From contig JAKMXF010000044.1 in NCBI GenBank assembly GCA_024704765.1, forward strand, positions 62,001 through 126,000: a DNA stretch of 64,000 nucleotides. Reading direction: 5' to 3'. The notes beneath the pieces are model-generated. The model worked only from the letters and a program-made list of their open reading frames with translations, searched no databases and was not told where the DNA came from. Position numbers and translations under genes: made by a program. Shown one piece after another: positions 23,231-35,340 of this stretch; position 1 is the stretch's first letter, and the number at the start of each line of letters is the position of its first letter. The DNA comes from Oopsacas minuta. Lineage: Eukaryota; Porifera; Hexactinellida; Lyssacinosida; Leucopsacidae.

Positions 23231-23239
23231 CTAGTAAAT

Positions 23240-25350
23240 AATCAGATTACCTTCTTGACTGAGTTTAACAAGTGAACTTGCACCTGCTACAGAAAAGAAT
23301 GCATGTCAAATAAATTTGGCAATCTATATTTCATACAAGATATTTGTGACCTTTAGATTTCGATATATTATACCATGATTCTGGTTTTATGGGTCAAAGT
23401 ATAATCTATGATAAATTAATTTCCATTACTGCATACAATGCATAGTATACAATGAGTCAATACACTTCATGTTGTATAACAAGCTTTGAAGTCATACAAT
23501 ATTTGAAAATTAAGAAACGAATATTTGTGTTAGTCGAGAACCTCACTAAAAAAGAATATATATATATAAAACTCACACCACCACAATTAGTAAGCAGTCG
23601 GAATAATGCAGGCGGTCGATTAATTCCACCAGTAGCATAGGGTGGCAGGGAAATACACTACTCAACGTATATAATTAAATATGTGTTTATCTCAGCAGGA
23701 TAAAAATTGGACCAAAATACGAATATATGATATTATGGATGGAGGATGGAACCGTTACCAGTGTACACACATGTGTACTAATAGGATGGTGTCAGGGCTG
23801 GGGTACATACGTGGTCGTAGGATATGGTCTGTTTTGTAAGTTTTCAACCGGACCAACCTTTAGTGACCCCATATGTGTTTTATAGGTATGTAACGAAATA
23901 TTTCGTGATCGTGTATTGTGGGCTCAACAAAATATTTATGATATTTTATTCAAATTAGTGATATCTCGTCCCTTAAAATGAGGACATCTTAGTTAGACTT
24001 GAAGGATATATAATAATTTGAGAATTGGAAGGGAAGAACAGAAGTGAAGACCAATTGATTTCAAGTGACATTGTGTAATTGGAATGGAAAAAATATTTGA
24101 GAGTTAAGATTTCCAGTTTGAAAAATACAATAAGATTATCAAATATGTGATAAGAATAAAAATGAATTATTGTATACGAATAATTATTGTTTAGTAACTA
24201 TGGACTGAAGAATGATTGTATATCCAATTACTTCCTGCGAAAAGTATCAAGAAAACAAGTGGTAAACTAGAGAATTTTCAAGCTATACTATTGCGAAAAG
24301 TAATATAGATATTATAACGAAATTTAATACACATTATCCACAAACCCTAAATAGTAAGCAGAAGAAAAATGTATATTAAAATAATAATGAGAAGCCGGTC
24401 AAATATACTATTATAAATATTCTAAGCGATGTATTTAACAGGTTAGCGCGTTGAATGACGCAGTTCACGCGCTTTGGGGGAAACAATGTACAAGATATAA
24501 GATGATACCATATAGGGATTTATTTTGACGGTACCTACAATTCAGTATTCTCATATCGTATATTTGATACCTTCGATTGGTCCTAAAATAATGTATCAGA
24601 CAATTTGAACTGTATATGAAAATACACCATATAGAAATATGTTTTTTCGGAATTTACTCCTACAATATTCTCATATCGTATCTGCTGCAACAAACATATC
24701 CTTAATTGTTTACCATTGCTTTATGTATAGGATACTATAATACTTACATAGTTTCTGGCTCACACGGACACTATATAGAATTGCTAGTCTGAAAAAGGTT
24801 TAAGAAATGAATAGAACAATTGTATAATCATTTCAAAACATTGCGTACAAGAAAATGATAAGTATTTACCCCATTTAACCTAATCCCTAAAATAAAATAT
24901 AAATGTCAAATTGGTGAATTTTAAATGTCAGAGGTATACAAATAACATTAGTGGCTTTTGGACGGCCATGGCGGTCAGGAAATCATCAAAATATAAAGTC
25001 GATAGGTTCAACATCCTAGATAATGGTAGATACTAACTGGTAACGAATGGAAAAACAAGTTTTAGGGACGTAAATAGAGGAGCAGACATTTCCGAAATGG
25101 AAATTGCAGCCCAGGACAAAACCAAAATTTTGGAAAGGCTGATAATCAAGACAAACTCTGATACTTTTAAAAGACAATATACTTCATAGTTAAATGTAAG
25201 TACAAAATTAACTAAATCCAGAGCAATCACTGAAATCTAAAATAAGACATGAATGGTTACATAGAATTGAATGTAAACATCAAAATAGTATTTTGAAAGA
25301 ATATTATTACATACCATATTAGAGGCCACTAGTTAATGAGTTGAAGACCT
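23240..25350. other. Long intergenic or intronic stretch with one direct repeat
   Basis: No gene recognised. Two related segments, 24508-24565 and 24626-24682, share ACCATATAG and an ending TATTCTCATATCGTAT, about 118 bp apart. Confidence 0.4.
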
Positions 25351-25354
25351 ACTG

Positions 25355-25769
25355 CAGTAGAACCTCCATAATCCAACACTCAATGGGAGACGAAAAAATA
25401 TCGGATTATTGAGGTAAGATAGTCCCCAAAATCAGACTTTATTTGAAACGGAAAATCTTTCGAATTATAAAGGCGTGAAAGTTAAAGCAAGATTTATGAT
25501 TGGGTAATCTGGTACTAGCAGCATACTAGATTCAACATAGAAAACTATAATGTCGGATTAAGGCGGTAAAACAACCTTCATTATCCACAATTTTGAAAAC
25601 GAAAAAATGTCGGATTGTACAGGTCCAATTTACATTAATCGATTATCGACAAATTGTCGGATTTCGGAATAGCGAGGTTTTTTCTATACAAAAACTATAC
25701 GTGGACAGAGATAATGTCGGTTGAGGGAAAATCCAGGTTACACAGCTGTCGGATTACGGAGATTCCACT
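25355..25769. mobile_element. pogo/Tigger-type MITE, about 415 bp
   Basis: The left end CAGTAGAACCTCCATAATCC and the reverse complement of the right end (AGTGGAATCTCCGTAATCCG) are pogo-type inverted repeats. Several further GTCGGATT/AATCCGAC boxes are spread inside (near 25405, 25550, 25610, 25658 and 25750). There is no coding capacity. A second, left-truncated copy lies at 63483-63585. Confidence 0.7.
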
Positions 25770-25895
25770 ATGTCACCAAAATCATATTTATATGAAGTAT
25801 TCTGAAATAAGTGATGAAATATATCAATCTAATGAAAATATAAACAACCAAAAATAGCACAAGTCTCTACTTCTGCCTATTAGCCTACTTTGATA

Positions 25896-27214
25896 CAATG
25901 CCGGTCAAAAAGAATTGCTCTAAATGAATGTATACAATATAGTAAATGTCAAATTGTATACACTGACCAGATAGTTGCATTCTTGCGAAACCATACTCAG
26001 CCATATGTATTTTGACAAGTAACACACCAACACAGCTAATCCATTCATCATATTTGTACAACTTACAGTTTTTATTTTGAATTCTTTTTTTCCAATTTAT
26101 CTGTTTTTATCGAATTTTCAATGCCTTCTAAACCCCGAATTTCCATTGAAAATCGAGCCAACCTGATACTACTTTCAGAAAGTGGCCATACTCAGAGGGA
26201 GGTAGCTAAAATGGTTGGGTGTAGCCGAGATCCTTAAGAAACACAGGCTGACTGGCACGGTAACAGACCTCGTGTCACAACCAAAAGGCCAGACAATTTA
26301 TTGGTCAGAAAATGCAAAAAGGATCGATTTAAGACTGCTACTCAGATCAAAGCTGAAGTGTTATCAGAATATTCGATAAAACTTTCCACTTCAACAGTTC
26401 AGAGAAGGTTACGAGGGGCTGGACTGTTCGGACGAAAACCGGGAAGGAAGCCCGCCTTACTACCAAGCACAAAAGAGACTGACTTTCCTTCGCAAGATCG
26501 CACAAGAATTGGAATACTGAAGAATGGGCAAGAGTTGTGTTCAGTGACGAATCTAGGTTCCTTCTGTATACTAATGACGGGAGAGCCTACGTAAGGAGGA
26601 TTAAAGGGGAGGAGTTCTCAGAGAGGTGTCTTCAAAAACTTGCAAGTTAGGTGGAGGTGGCATCATGGTTTGGGGATGCTTTTGCTGGAGTGGCGTAGGA
26701 CTCTTGTGGAAAGTATCTGGGAACCTCAAGACAAATTTCTACATTGATATATTGGAAAATGCACTAATCCCAAGCGTTGATTTACATTCTTTACATTCTG
26801 ACTGGCCCTTTCAGCCAGACAACGCCCCATGCCATAGGTCAAAGGGTACTAAGCAATGGTTTGGTGAGCAAAAAATAGAGGTTATGAATTGGCCTGCTCA
26901 GTCACCTGATCTAAATCCGATTGAGAATCTCTGGGATCACATTTCCCTCAGAATTCAAGAGAAAAGGCCATCCAACCACTCGGAGTTGTGGAATGCCATA
27001 TTAAGCAGTTGGGATAGCATCGACATTAACAGGCTCCATACTCTAATTGAGAGTATGCCGCAAAGATGTAAAGCCGTAATTCAAGCAAGAGGAGGTACTA
27101 TTAAATACTAACAACAATTTACTTGATTATAATAAAGCATTATTGTTAAAATCAGTCAAAGATACAAGAATTTGGGGTAAATTTATTCTGAGCAATTCTT
27201 TTTGACCGGCACTG
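25896..27214 (+). mobile_element. Tc1-like transposon, DD34E, 1319 bp
   Basis: The left end CAATGCCGGTCAAAAAGAAT and the reverse complement of the right end (CAGTGCCGGTCAAAAAGAAT) match in 19 of 20 bases and continue into TGCTC. TA flanks the element at 25894-25895 and 27215-27216. The low divergence of the ends suggests a fairly young copy. Confidence 0.9.
26121..27111 (+). pseudogene. Tc1 (DD34E) transposase with a few breaks
   Basis: The ATG at 26121 opens MPSKPRISIENRANLILL with a helix-turn-helix (GHTQREVAKMVGCSR). Then come FKTATQIKAEVL and STSTVQRRLRGAGLFGRKP. In the catalytic domain are VFSDESRF (first Asp, seen after frame correction near 26545), GGGGIMVWGCFCWSG, PDNAPCHRS (second Asp) and SPDLNPIENLW (Glu). 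Exactly 34 residues separate the last two acidic residues. The protein ends at 27111 with QARGGTIKY. There is a short loss near 26235 that removes part of the HTH, plus frameshifts near 26470 and 26600. Full length would be near the usual 340 residues. Confidence 0.85.
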
Positions 27215-27769
27215 TATATATATACGAGGACGCGCATATATACGTATATATATAATCTTTAAAATATTAGAGCAAGTGAATTCCGAATCTGAGATCCAAT
27301 ATAATCCATCATGTCACAATTTGGAATAATCCAACATACAAAATCCCAAAATCTGTAGGATTTAGAACATAAAATTTAGTATACAAGTGATAAAAACAAA
27401 ATGAGTGGATTTATGATATATATATATTGTTAGTGCACTGATAAAATACATATTTAACAATGTGTAAGTAAACTGATCATTTAGATGTTGATAATACTAC
27501 TTTGAAATGTTACAAATAGTATGTTGAAATCTGGATTTCATTCCCAAAATACCCATTTTACTCAAATAGTTCTCATTCCGTTAAAAATCTATACCATAAA
27601 AACGCAGTTCATCTGTAGGACAAATTTGAGAAATCTACAATTAAGCATAAATGTGGACTAATTTGTAAAACCGTTCATTTCACAACAATTATGCATAATT
27701 TTCACCCAATGCAACAAATATGCATAAATTGTTGAATCAGCAAATTTGTCGTAACCTATGTGTATGTGT

Positions 27770-27960
27770 ATATATATATATATGTTTGTATATCCAGAAT
27801 TGATGAAAGAAACAGGAAGACCCTAAGGCTGATTTTGGCATACAGGGGTAGTTTGTATTACTCAAGCTAACCTAGAGCAGCAATCTGTCGTGGAACGGCC
27901 AAGCGCGATAGTGAACTTAGTACGACTAGATCGCGTGGAACCGAAAATCCGATCAATCTA
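27770..27960 (+). repeat. Dispersed repeat family, copy 3 (short)
   Basis: Follows a TATATATATATATG tract and shares GAAAGAAACAGGAAGACCC, a CTGATTTTGGCATACAGGGG block and a CTGTCG-x-GG(A/G)ACG-like block with the copies at 6020-6800 and 16240-16960. Confidence 0.6.
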
Positions 27961-28950
27961 AATGAGGTAACATTAATATACTTTTCGAAATTTTAACAAT
28001 TTTGCAATTTGCAAGGTGAATATTTTCAAATTCTGATGTGATGAAATATATTGGAATTCAGAATCGGACTCAGCACACTGAAATATATTAGGATGCATCA
28101 GATGCTCTATTAGTTTGAAAACACAAATAGCTATCTTCAGTTTGCTTCGCAAAACGATGTGGATTCATCCTCAAAAATTGAATAGTTTCCAAATTGGTAT
28201 CTTGAAACCGCAATTATCTTCACAAATATGCTGTCTATAGTGCTTTTCGTCCGGTTTTTATCCAAAAAGTATTATTTTCCGTAATAAAGCTCCACCAAAA
28301 CTACTCGATGCAAGTATTCATATCTGTGGCATTGAAGGCCTACAATAATCGCAAATTTTGATGAAATACGAACATTAAGCACTAAAACCAGCGTCTTAAT
28401 AAGATCAGTTGAGATCCTAGAAATCTACTTAAATCTCATTGACAATTTAAATGAGGATAATAAAATTTCACAGCTATAATGAATAGTCTTTGAGGCATTG
28501 GCGATGCAAATTATTGGTAGCTTCCACAGCAATGTACTTCGGTTCAAATCTTTACACGCAGATATCTCAAAAACTATACATTTCTTGTATTTGAATAGCA
28601 TTTTCATAAGAGATGAAACTACCCATAGATTAAATGACAATTCGATTATTCACCGAATTAAAAATTAAAAATTGGTAAATCAAATGACGCGAAACATGGT
28701 GATAGATATAGAAAAAATTGAATGGCAGCCCACATATAGTCAGGTTCACTATGCCTAAGATGTATGGTTCGTTGGGAAGTTTGGGTGGATTTGTTAGACT
28801 ATATATTTTTGGATAGCTTATGACATAAGGACTTCGAAATCCAATGTTGCCAATTTCGTAATCAAAATCGGGACCAAAAATGATTACCTAGTATTTTCAT
28901 TATACCCATCTAAAATGCAGCCAAGGTGCACCATTATAAGTGAATCCAAT
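27960..28950. other. Intergenic, nothing recognised
   Basis: AT-rich DNA without a supported gene. Short frames here have no motif and biased composition. Confidence 0.4.
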
Positions 28951-28952
28951 GT

Positions 28953-29022
28953 TCGTACATTCGAAAATATTACCTCGACTTATTCCACCTAACCCTAGTT
29001 GATTTTCTTGTAGTGGCGCTTT
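28953..29022. repeat. Fragment of the foldback-element loop
   Basis: The stretch from TTCGAAAATATTACCTCGAC to TTGTAGTGGCGCTTT closely matches the central loop of the foldback element at 47691-48604 (around 48138-48215). The arms are absent here. It runs directly into the left end of the mariner that follows. Confidence 0.6.
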
Positions 29023-30316
29023 ATAAGTTCTGCCACAAGGGTAAGTTTCGATAAGATTTCTAATAAGCACAGCATCATCGTGATACTTTTCAAGTGAATA
29101 CAAAATATATTCATTATCAATAATACAAATTATTCTTCAATGTAGCCACCTTTTGCTTTAATAACAGCGTGCAGTCTCTTGGGAAAGCATCAACAGCGGC
29201 ACGTAGGGTTTCCTGAGGTATCCTCTCCCATTCTCGACACAATGCCCTTTTCAATGACTCTACATTAGTGTGAGACTTTGAACAGGCATTTGTTTCCAAG
29301 ATTGACCAGATGGAATAGTCCATTGGGTTCAAATCAGGACTGTAGGGTGGCCATTCCAACATTCCGAATAAAATTGGGATTGCTCCGAAGCCATGCTTGT
29401 GCAGCATTAGAAGTATGAGTTTAAGCGCCGTCATGTTGAAACACAAAAGGTTTTGCAGAAAACATCGCACGGCTCAGTTCTTTTACAACAGGCATTAATA
29501 TAAACTCTCGGCAGGTCTGAGTGTTAATTTTCACTCCTGCGGGTACAAAAATGAGTGGTGTCAGGCTAATTGCAGAAATTCCCGCCCATTCCATCATTGA
29601 GAGAGGTTTTTGTATCCAACTAACTTATTGAAGTTCTTCAGGAAAGTTTTCAAGTGAGGATGAGATGATACGATCGTTTTTCGGGCTATGTATTTCCTTT
29701 ATGGTGAATATTTTCTTACAGTAAATACAAAAGATTCAAGACCATGGATTACGTGCCGCTTTAGTAGTCCCTTGCTCCTCGTTACCTTTTTTCCCTCTAC
29801 CAAGACCGAAAGATGGTGCACTCTCTTTCGCTTTAAAGAATGCATCTCTAAGTCTCTTTTAACAACTCGTGCGATAGATCTACGAGAGTTTTTAAGTTCA
29901 TAGGCCGTTTTTCTCATTGAACGGTGGGGATTCCTGCTCATCCATTCCTTCAATACCTTTTAAGCCTTTGAGTGGTAACAGAGCGTGGACGACCAGACAT
30001 GCGTTTGTTATTTATCTCTCCAGTATCTGTATATCGCTTAATAGTTCTATATATCAACTTCGTTCAACTATTGTGAAATTTTAGTATTTTGAATATTTCT
30101 GATGGACTTTTCCCTTCCTCAATTAATAGAATAATTCTTGATCAATCCTGGTCCACTACAACATTATCAAGATTATAGACACAAAAGAAATATTACTTTA
30201 TTTCAACACCCTAAACATATAATATAATGTATCTAAGGGACAAATAAGACTTGAATGTTGGAAGAAATGTTTGTGGTAACCTTATAATACTGTGACAGAA
30301 CTTATGCCCCACCCTG
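29011..30316 (-). mobile_element. DD37D (maT-like) mariner, degraded copy
   Basis: The right end, as reverse complement, reads CAGGGTGGGGCATAAGTTCT, followed by TA at 30317-30318. The left end is diverged: TAGTGGCGCTTTATAAGTTC then TGCCACA. The transposase is the same family as at 41812 and 53816. The left boundary is approximate. Confidence 0.7.
29117..30150 (-). pseudogene. DD37D mariner transposase, decayed
   Basis: Minus-strand blocks: YRTIKRYTDTGEI with RPRSVTT (N-terminal DNA-binding part), RNPHRSMRKTAYEL, SIARVVKRDLEM and LKRKRVHHL. The C-terminal half has WPPYSPDLNPMDYSIW (third Asp), SLKRALCREWERIPQETL and a stop at 29117. Frameshifts occur near 29470 and 29700 and the segment with the first catalytic Asp is broken. 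It is the most decayed of three related copies in the window. Confidence 0.75.
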
Positions 30317-30319
30317 TAT

Positions 30320-30868
30320 AAGCTACTGGGATCATTATTTCGTTCCATAAATGCTTTCGTTATGTGACCCTGGAGTACACATGATGCATTCAAATGCCGA
30401 TAATCTGCCCTAAACGAAAAATCAAATTGGCAATATACCAACAGGTTATGATTGTTATTGAATGATAGTACGTAGGGATTAAGAACAAATCTCATGACTC
30501 CAATATCCTCTCCAACCACTCCTGGACCAAGGTGGTATAACCGAGACTTTTGTCAAGATTCGAAAAACCATAGATTGTTCATGTGTTATTTGGAAGAGTC
30601 GTTGGTGTTCAATTTACAAATCAGGGGGCACCTTCCTTTCAGTCCGGAAAAGAGTTAAAAAATTATTATGGCAACTATGGTATTATATAAAATTTGTATT
30701 AACCATGGTCTCTATACTGACAATGATGAACTCGATGAATCAATCCATGAAATTGACAATCCTCACCCATTAGAAAATTGAGTCTTGTTGAGAGAGGAAA
30801 TAGGATCAACAAATTATATTAAACTGTATGGTAAGCTGTTAATATTATCTTTTACAGTGTAGGTTAAG
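30320..30868. other. Intergenic, nothing firm
   Basis: A short plus-strand frame near 30690-30780 (ICINHGLYTDNDELDESIHE) has protein-like composition but no splice context or motif that I can support. Confidence 0.25.
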
Positions 30869-31333
30869 TTATAATACAATTCTAAAATAACAGTTACTGA
30901 TATAGGTTAGAAAAGGTATAGGTAAATTATCAGCAGGAACGTTCGGAGGAATTCTACTCGAAAAAGCGAATGAATAAGATTGCTGAATCAGGAGATTATC
31001 TTTGCTGATTTTGGACCATTTCAGGCAATAGTGGAGAGCGTTGTAACACTCTTTGATATCTCTCAAAACTACCAACATTTCATAATCTTTAGAAGAGTAC
31101 GTTTTGACTCATCAATCTGAATAGGCGTTGCCAATTGTGAATATTTACATTCGACAAACTGAAGATACCTCGAGATCAAAAGAGAATGAAAGACTAATTA
31201 CCATTTGGTCTGATAATTGGGAACTCCCAACGGATACGTCTACCCCATAATATATTCCATCGAAGCTTCCATTGCCCACTATACTTCGAATCTTTCCCCT
31301 CAAAGGGCTAAATTGCATCTGCTGGTCCATCAA
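30869..31333 (-). CDS. Candidate host exon pair, unidentified
   Basis: On the minus strand, a frame starting MDQQMQFSPLRGKIRSIVG and ending SSQLSDQM meets a donor ATG|GTAATT at about 31198. A second frame, DYEMLVVLRDIKECYNALHY to the stop at 30869, lies about 100 bp downstream. An acceptor at CCTATTCAG fits the splice phase but then needs a one-base shift to enter the long frame. Composition is host-like, but I recognise no family, and the frame problem makes this tentative. Confidence 0.25.
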
Positions 31334-31470
31334 CAGTTTTTGATTTCATTCGCAAATAGAGGTTTGTGCTTGCATAAAAGATAAACCACTTCATTGTAAA
31401 ATCATCTCTAGAGCAATGCACATCATGCAGATTTGTAAAAGTATTTTTTAGAGGTATATATAGTTTACTA

Positions 31471-32620
31471 CTTAGGGAATTCAAAAAGTTCCCAACTTTG
31501 AATATTATCTTGACACTCTAACTTACAAATCAAATTTCTACAGAAAATGTTCGAAATACTCACAATCGACATCTATGCATAGTTGTAGCCTTTCAACCCA
31601 TTTCGAAAATCATTTTTATACTCGTCTCTGTCCACTGAATCGATGTAATAGTAAATTCTGTTTCCTAGTTCTTGTCGGTATGAAATAGCCGTCCTTCGGA
31701 GATGTTTTTTCAACTCAGGGAATAGTCAGAAAATCGCCAGGTGATAGATCTGGGGAAAACGGAGGATGTTCCATTGTTTCAAACCCGAAATCCTCAATGA
31801 CTTCCCTGACGTATTTTAAACATGAGGTCTAGCATTATTATGGAAAATTTGATTCCTAGAGTTCCTGTACGCGGATGTCGTGTTTATAGACTTTCCTGAC
31901 TTCTCTCAGGCATTTATCTGCGTAAAATTCTCCATTGAGTTGTTTTCCTTTAGCCACCAGTAACGATTTCATGTAACCATCTAGAATCACAATCTCTATA
32001 CTCTTTAAGCAATTTTTCGCGCATGAAACCCTCTTCTTCTTTTCCATTTTGTGAGGATTTTTGGTATCCATCACGCTGAAATCTTTGGATATTCGAGATA
32101 ATCGTGTAGAATTGTATGAACAATTCTCGTTGAGTTGTCCAAGATTAGGCTAATTTCTCCAACCCTCAAATGGGGGTCAATATCCAAGAGAACCAGAATT
32201 TCACCAGCAATTCCAGGGGTGGTGGTCCGAGGTGCATCTTCAATGCTACTCCTACCAGTCAATAATTTATGTACCATTCCTTTACAGAGGGATACGCTAG
32301 ACATTCCCTATGATAAACGGAGACGAGATTCTCATGGATCTGGAGTGGTTGGTCGCCAAGTAGGGTACGAATCGTTATGTTAGCTCATTGTTCGGTTTTG
32401 CTTGATATATATTTGAAGGCATGAAAAGGTTGACTCTCGAAAATAGGTAAAATTGAAAGTAGGATAGATCAAGATATATAATAGCTAGAGTGAATTGCTC
32501 AACAGGATTTAAATAGGTAATCGAAAGGATTAGTAGGATATTCGTACTATGCATTTCATGTAATCGAGAGTTGAATTTGGCTTTTAAAAAAACAGGATGG
32601 GACTTTTTGAATACCCCAAG
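31471..32620 (-). mobile_element. mariner element, 1150 bp
   Basis: The left end CTTAGGGAATTCAAAAAG and the reverse complement of the right end (CTTGGGGTATTCAAAAAG) form inverted repeats and both continue as T(C)CCCA. TA flanks both ends (31469-31470 and 32621-32622). A solo end of the family lies at 663. Confidence 0.75.
31500..32380 (-). pseudogene. mariner transposase relic
   Basis: The minus strand shows CKGMVHKLLTGRSSIEDAPR with GRSS-x-EDAPR-type linker, then VGEISLILDNSTRIVHTILH (helix-turn-helix part) and, near 31750, HPPFSPDLSPGDF (third catalytic Asp). Many stops and shifts occur. The element is shorter than the other mariners, suggesting internal deletions. Confidence 0.65.
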
Positions 32621-32622
32621 TA

Positions 32623-33900
32623 ATTTCTCAGTTGTCGGATTCATGAATAGTATTGTTCTCCAACTTAAAGTTATCCTTTAGATGTTACACAAATCTTGAA
32701 AGAACCATTGTAGCCTTACAACATTCATAGGAATATGGCTTTTGTGATATAAAATAATTACATTTTTCTCATATTGTTGAAACCCAATTCAACCCTAATA
32801 TGCAGTTAAATAATAATCGCGTTTCGGCTACTATTCGAGTATATTGGGGCGTTATTACACATATGGACTTTGCAGTAAGTTTAAGTAAATCAAAATTGTA
32901 ATTTAAGATAATTCAAAGAATTGCATTAAGGTTGAATATTTAAGAAAACTTAACAAATTTTAGAAATACTAAGGTTTTGTGCAAAACTTTACCAAATTAC
33001 AAGTATTCTGCTAAATTTGATCATTTGAGAAACTTAACCAAATTTATCTTTGTGGATGAGGCCGCAGACTATAAGAGCGTGCATTTAGGGAATTAGGATA
33101 TAAAAATCAAGAATTTAAGAAACAGGGAGATTGACTAGTCAAATCGTGTTAAAATCATTTAGAGTATGGTTTCTCAAACTCTCATTGGCTATGACCAAGC
33201 ATTTAGATATTTTGTATCATGACCATATCAAGGATGATATGTTTGGTCATGTTAGGTGAAATTGATCCTAAGGCTTCAACTTGACCAAAAATCCACATAA
33301 ATAAATCTGTGACCACAATGTCAAGTTTTGTAATATTAAAACAGGTTGATGCTGTATTATAGGACAAATTTGTCGAGAAGATGTAAAATAGATTATACCC
33401 TCAGTTAAACAAAAGCCCAGAAGTCAAAAGACAAAATGATCCGATTATGTTAAATGGGAATATCGAATAAACAATTATAAACTGTTGACAAAATGCCTGC
33501 GTCGGTAACCGGATTTTAACTGTCAAATTTTCTTTCCCTAGGGGTATGCCTTATCCCGTTCTATTGCATATCAGGGTTGTGTCCAAATAGGTTTTTGAAT
33601 TTGAATTTCTATTTGGCTACTATACTTGGCAAAAAATATATAAAACGAAACACTGAATTATTGGAGAAATAATTTTCGATTCGACAACATGCATTTTAAT
33701 AAAGAAAGTATATTTATAGTTTAACTACACAGGTAAATAATATCTATGATAGAAATAATATGTAAAGAATAAATAGATTTGTGTTAGAACTTGTCTTTCA
33801 TTTGGTAATTGCTAAATATAGGACCTGTCTTTATATTTGTATTATTTTTTTTAATTGTATTTGAAATTTGGTGTAATTGTGTTTGAATTTGTTTACATAT
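32623..33900. other. Intergenic, nothing recognised
   Basis: AT-rich sequence with repeated TTAA/AAATTT motifs near 32880-33060. No coding or structured feature that I can support. Confidence 0.4.
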
Positions 33901-33906
33901 AGCATA

Positions 33907-34125
33907 TTAGTCCGATGGCACAGAACAATTTTCATAGAAACCTGGCAATATCTGGCAACAATCCTTCCTCTGCATTTTATGCCGTCTAGAATTTAGAGGG
34001 ACGATATGGCCATAACTAGACTCAGCACAGCTAACGGCATCAGACAATGGGTCCCTTGTTAGGTGCAAAATTGAGAATGGAATACCGTTACATTCCAGAT
34101 GCATTCTTGAATTGCACAGTGGCAT
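33907..34125 (-). CDS. Unidentified Cys-containing frame
   Basis: A minus-strand frame preceded by an acceptor-like TTTTAG reads MPLCNSRMHLECNG, then RDPLSDAVSCAESSYGHIVP and CQILPGFYENCSVP. The DAVSCAESSYGHIVPLNS part resembles the A-x3-C-x5-GHL core of C-type lectin domains. It is short and isolated, lies downstream of a Transib-like relic, and may be a chance frame. Confidence 0.25.
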   Translation of the reverse strand: MPLCNSRMHLECNGIPFSILHLTRDPLSDAVSCAESSYGHIVPLNSRRHKMQRKDCCQILPGFYENCSVPSD

Positions 34126-34489
34126 GAAATTGCTAAAACCTGGAAGCTGATATTAGGTTACTAGATAACGTATTAGAGTATATTAGTGACATTTGGGGAA
34201 TCATACCCAAGGAATCGATTCAGGTAACTAGATTTTTTCTAAATCTTTGGAAGTGAAAGTATCGACGTCATTGTCACATTCAATAATATTTTGATTGTTT
34301 ATCCAGTTATAATTAAGCCATTTGTGAGCTATAGGTTCAGAATTGAATGTTTTATGTTTTGATATTATTAACATTATTTAAGGTACATTTTTAGCAACTT
34401 ATGAAACCAAATTTCTTAATGAAAATGACCTACCGTTCATTGGACTACAAACTATAACGTATTTATAATTAGAGAATTCACCAAAATAT

Positions 34490-35340
34490 CTTAACAGCTC
34501 TTTAACTCAGATAGATCTGGCTCCGAATTGTTTTTGGCAATATTACGAAAGGATGCTAAAATTGGATTACTTTTAGAGATAAGCCTGACGAACACATCTT
34601 TAACGTTGTCCACAAAGCTAAATTTTCTTTAGAGCCTCTCACGGTATCGCCTGACCAATTTATTACAAGATTCAAGGCCCTCTTCAGACAAATCTTCTAA
34701 GCCAAACCCATCATTATGATTTGCAATTATTTGTGGTGCATGGGCTAGAAGTTTGTGTAAATTAGGGGTTACATGTGCACATGAAAAATTGATTAAAATG
34801 GATTCGTAAGTCTCTTGGCATATATTATCAAGGCCTTCAGTATCCACTTTCATGAAGCTATTATACAATCTCAGGACAACTCTCAAATTATTAAAGATTG
34901 CAGCGTCAACTTGAAGCGTCTCTTGAGGAACAACCGTCAATATCCAATAGAGAAAATCTTGCACAGTATCATCGCTAAGTGTGAATCAACTCCGAACAAC
35001 ATTTCCGTTTGTGGTGGTTCCGCCTTGGGCTGATGGTGTGTCAATGTATATGTGAAGATTTTCTACAATGAGGCTCGTTTTAAATTTCTTGGCCCCAACA
35101 ATTTTTGGCGAAGTTGGTGAACATTTTTGAGTAGCACCACACTGTAAATGGCAAATCAATAAGAAGAATCAACTAAATGTTCTCAAATAAGCATGTAGAG
35201 GAGAAGCTGATATGATATCATTTTCTGAGATCAGCTTGTGTGAAAAAGATAGCGCCTATTGCCCATAATTTCATTGTGGCATAGCTGAATCCCAACCTAC
35301 AAATATACTCCTCTAAACCAAGTTTGAATTCGCAAGAATA
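34490..35340 (-). pseudogene. Transib/RAG1-like transposase relic (copy 2)
   Basis: The minus strand gives, near 35010, DTPSAQGGTTTNGNVVR. This is followed by LYWILTVVPQETLQ, LRVVLRLYNSFM and TPNLHKLLAHAPQII. Then come GLEDLSEEGLESCNKLVRRY and RERL with a KFSFVDNVKDVF tail. The order and spacing match the catalytic C-terminal half of RAG1 (GN-x-AR, HK-x-LAH-x-P-x-II, the Glu of NESGNKLFRRF). The central part is open for 110 codons; stops lie at about 34995 and 34630. The N-terminal half is not recognisable and no terminal repeats were found. Confidence 0.75.

Noticed and set aside
30211-30519. Minus-strand 102-codon frame
   Set aside because: Its C-terminal part runs through the terminal repeat of the DD37D mariner, so it is a chance frame.
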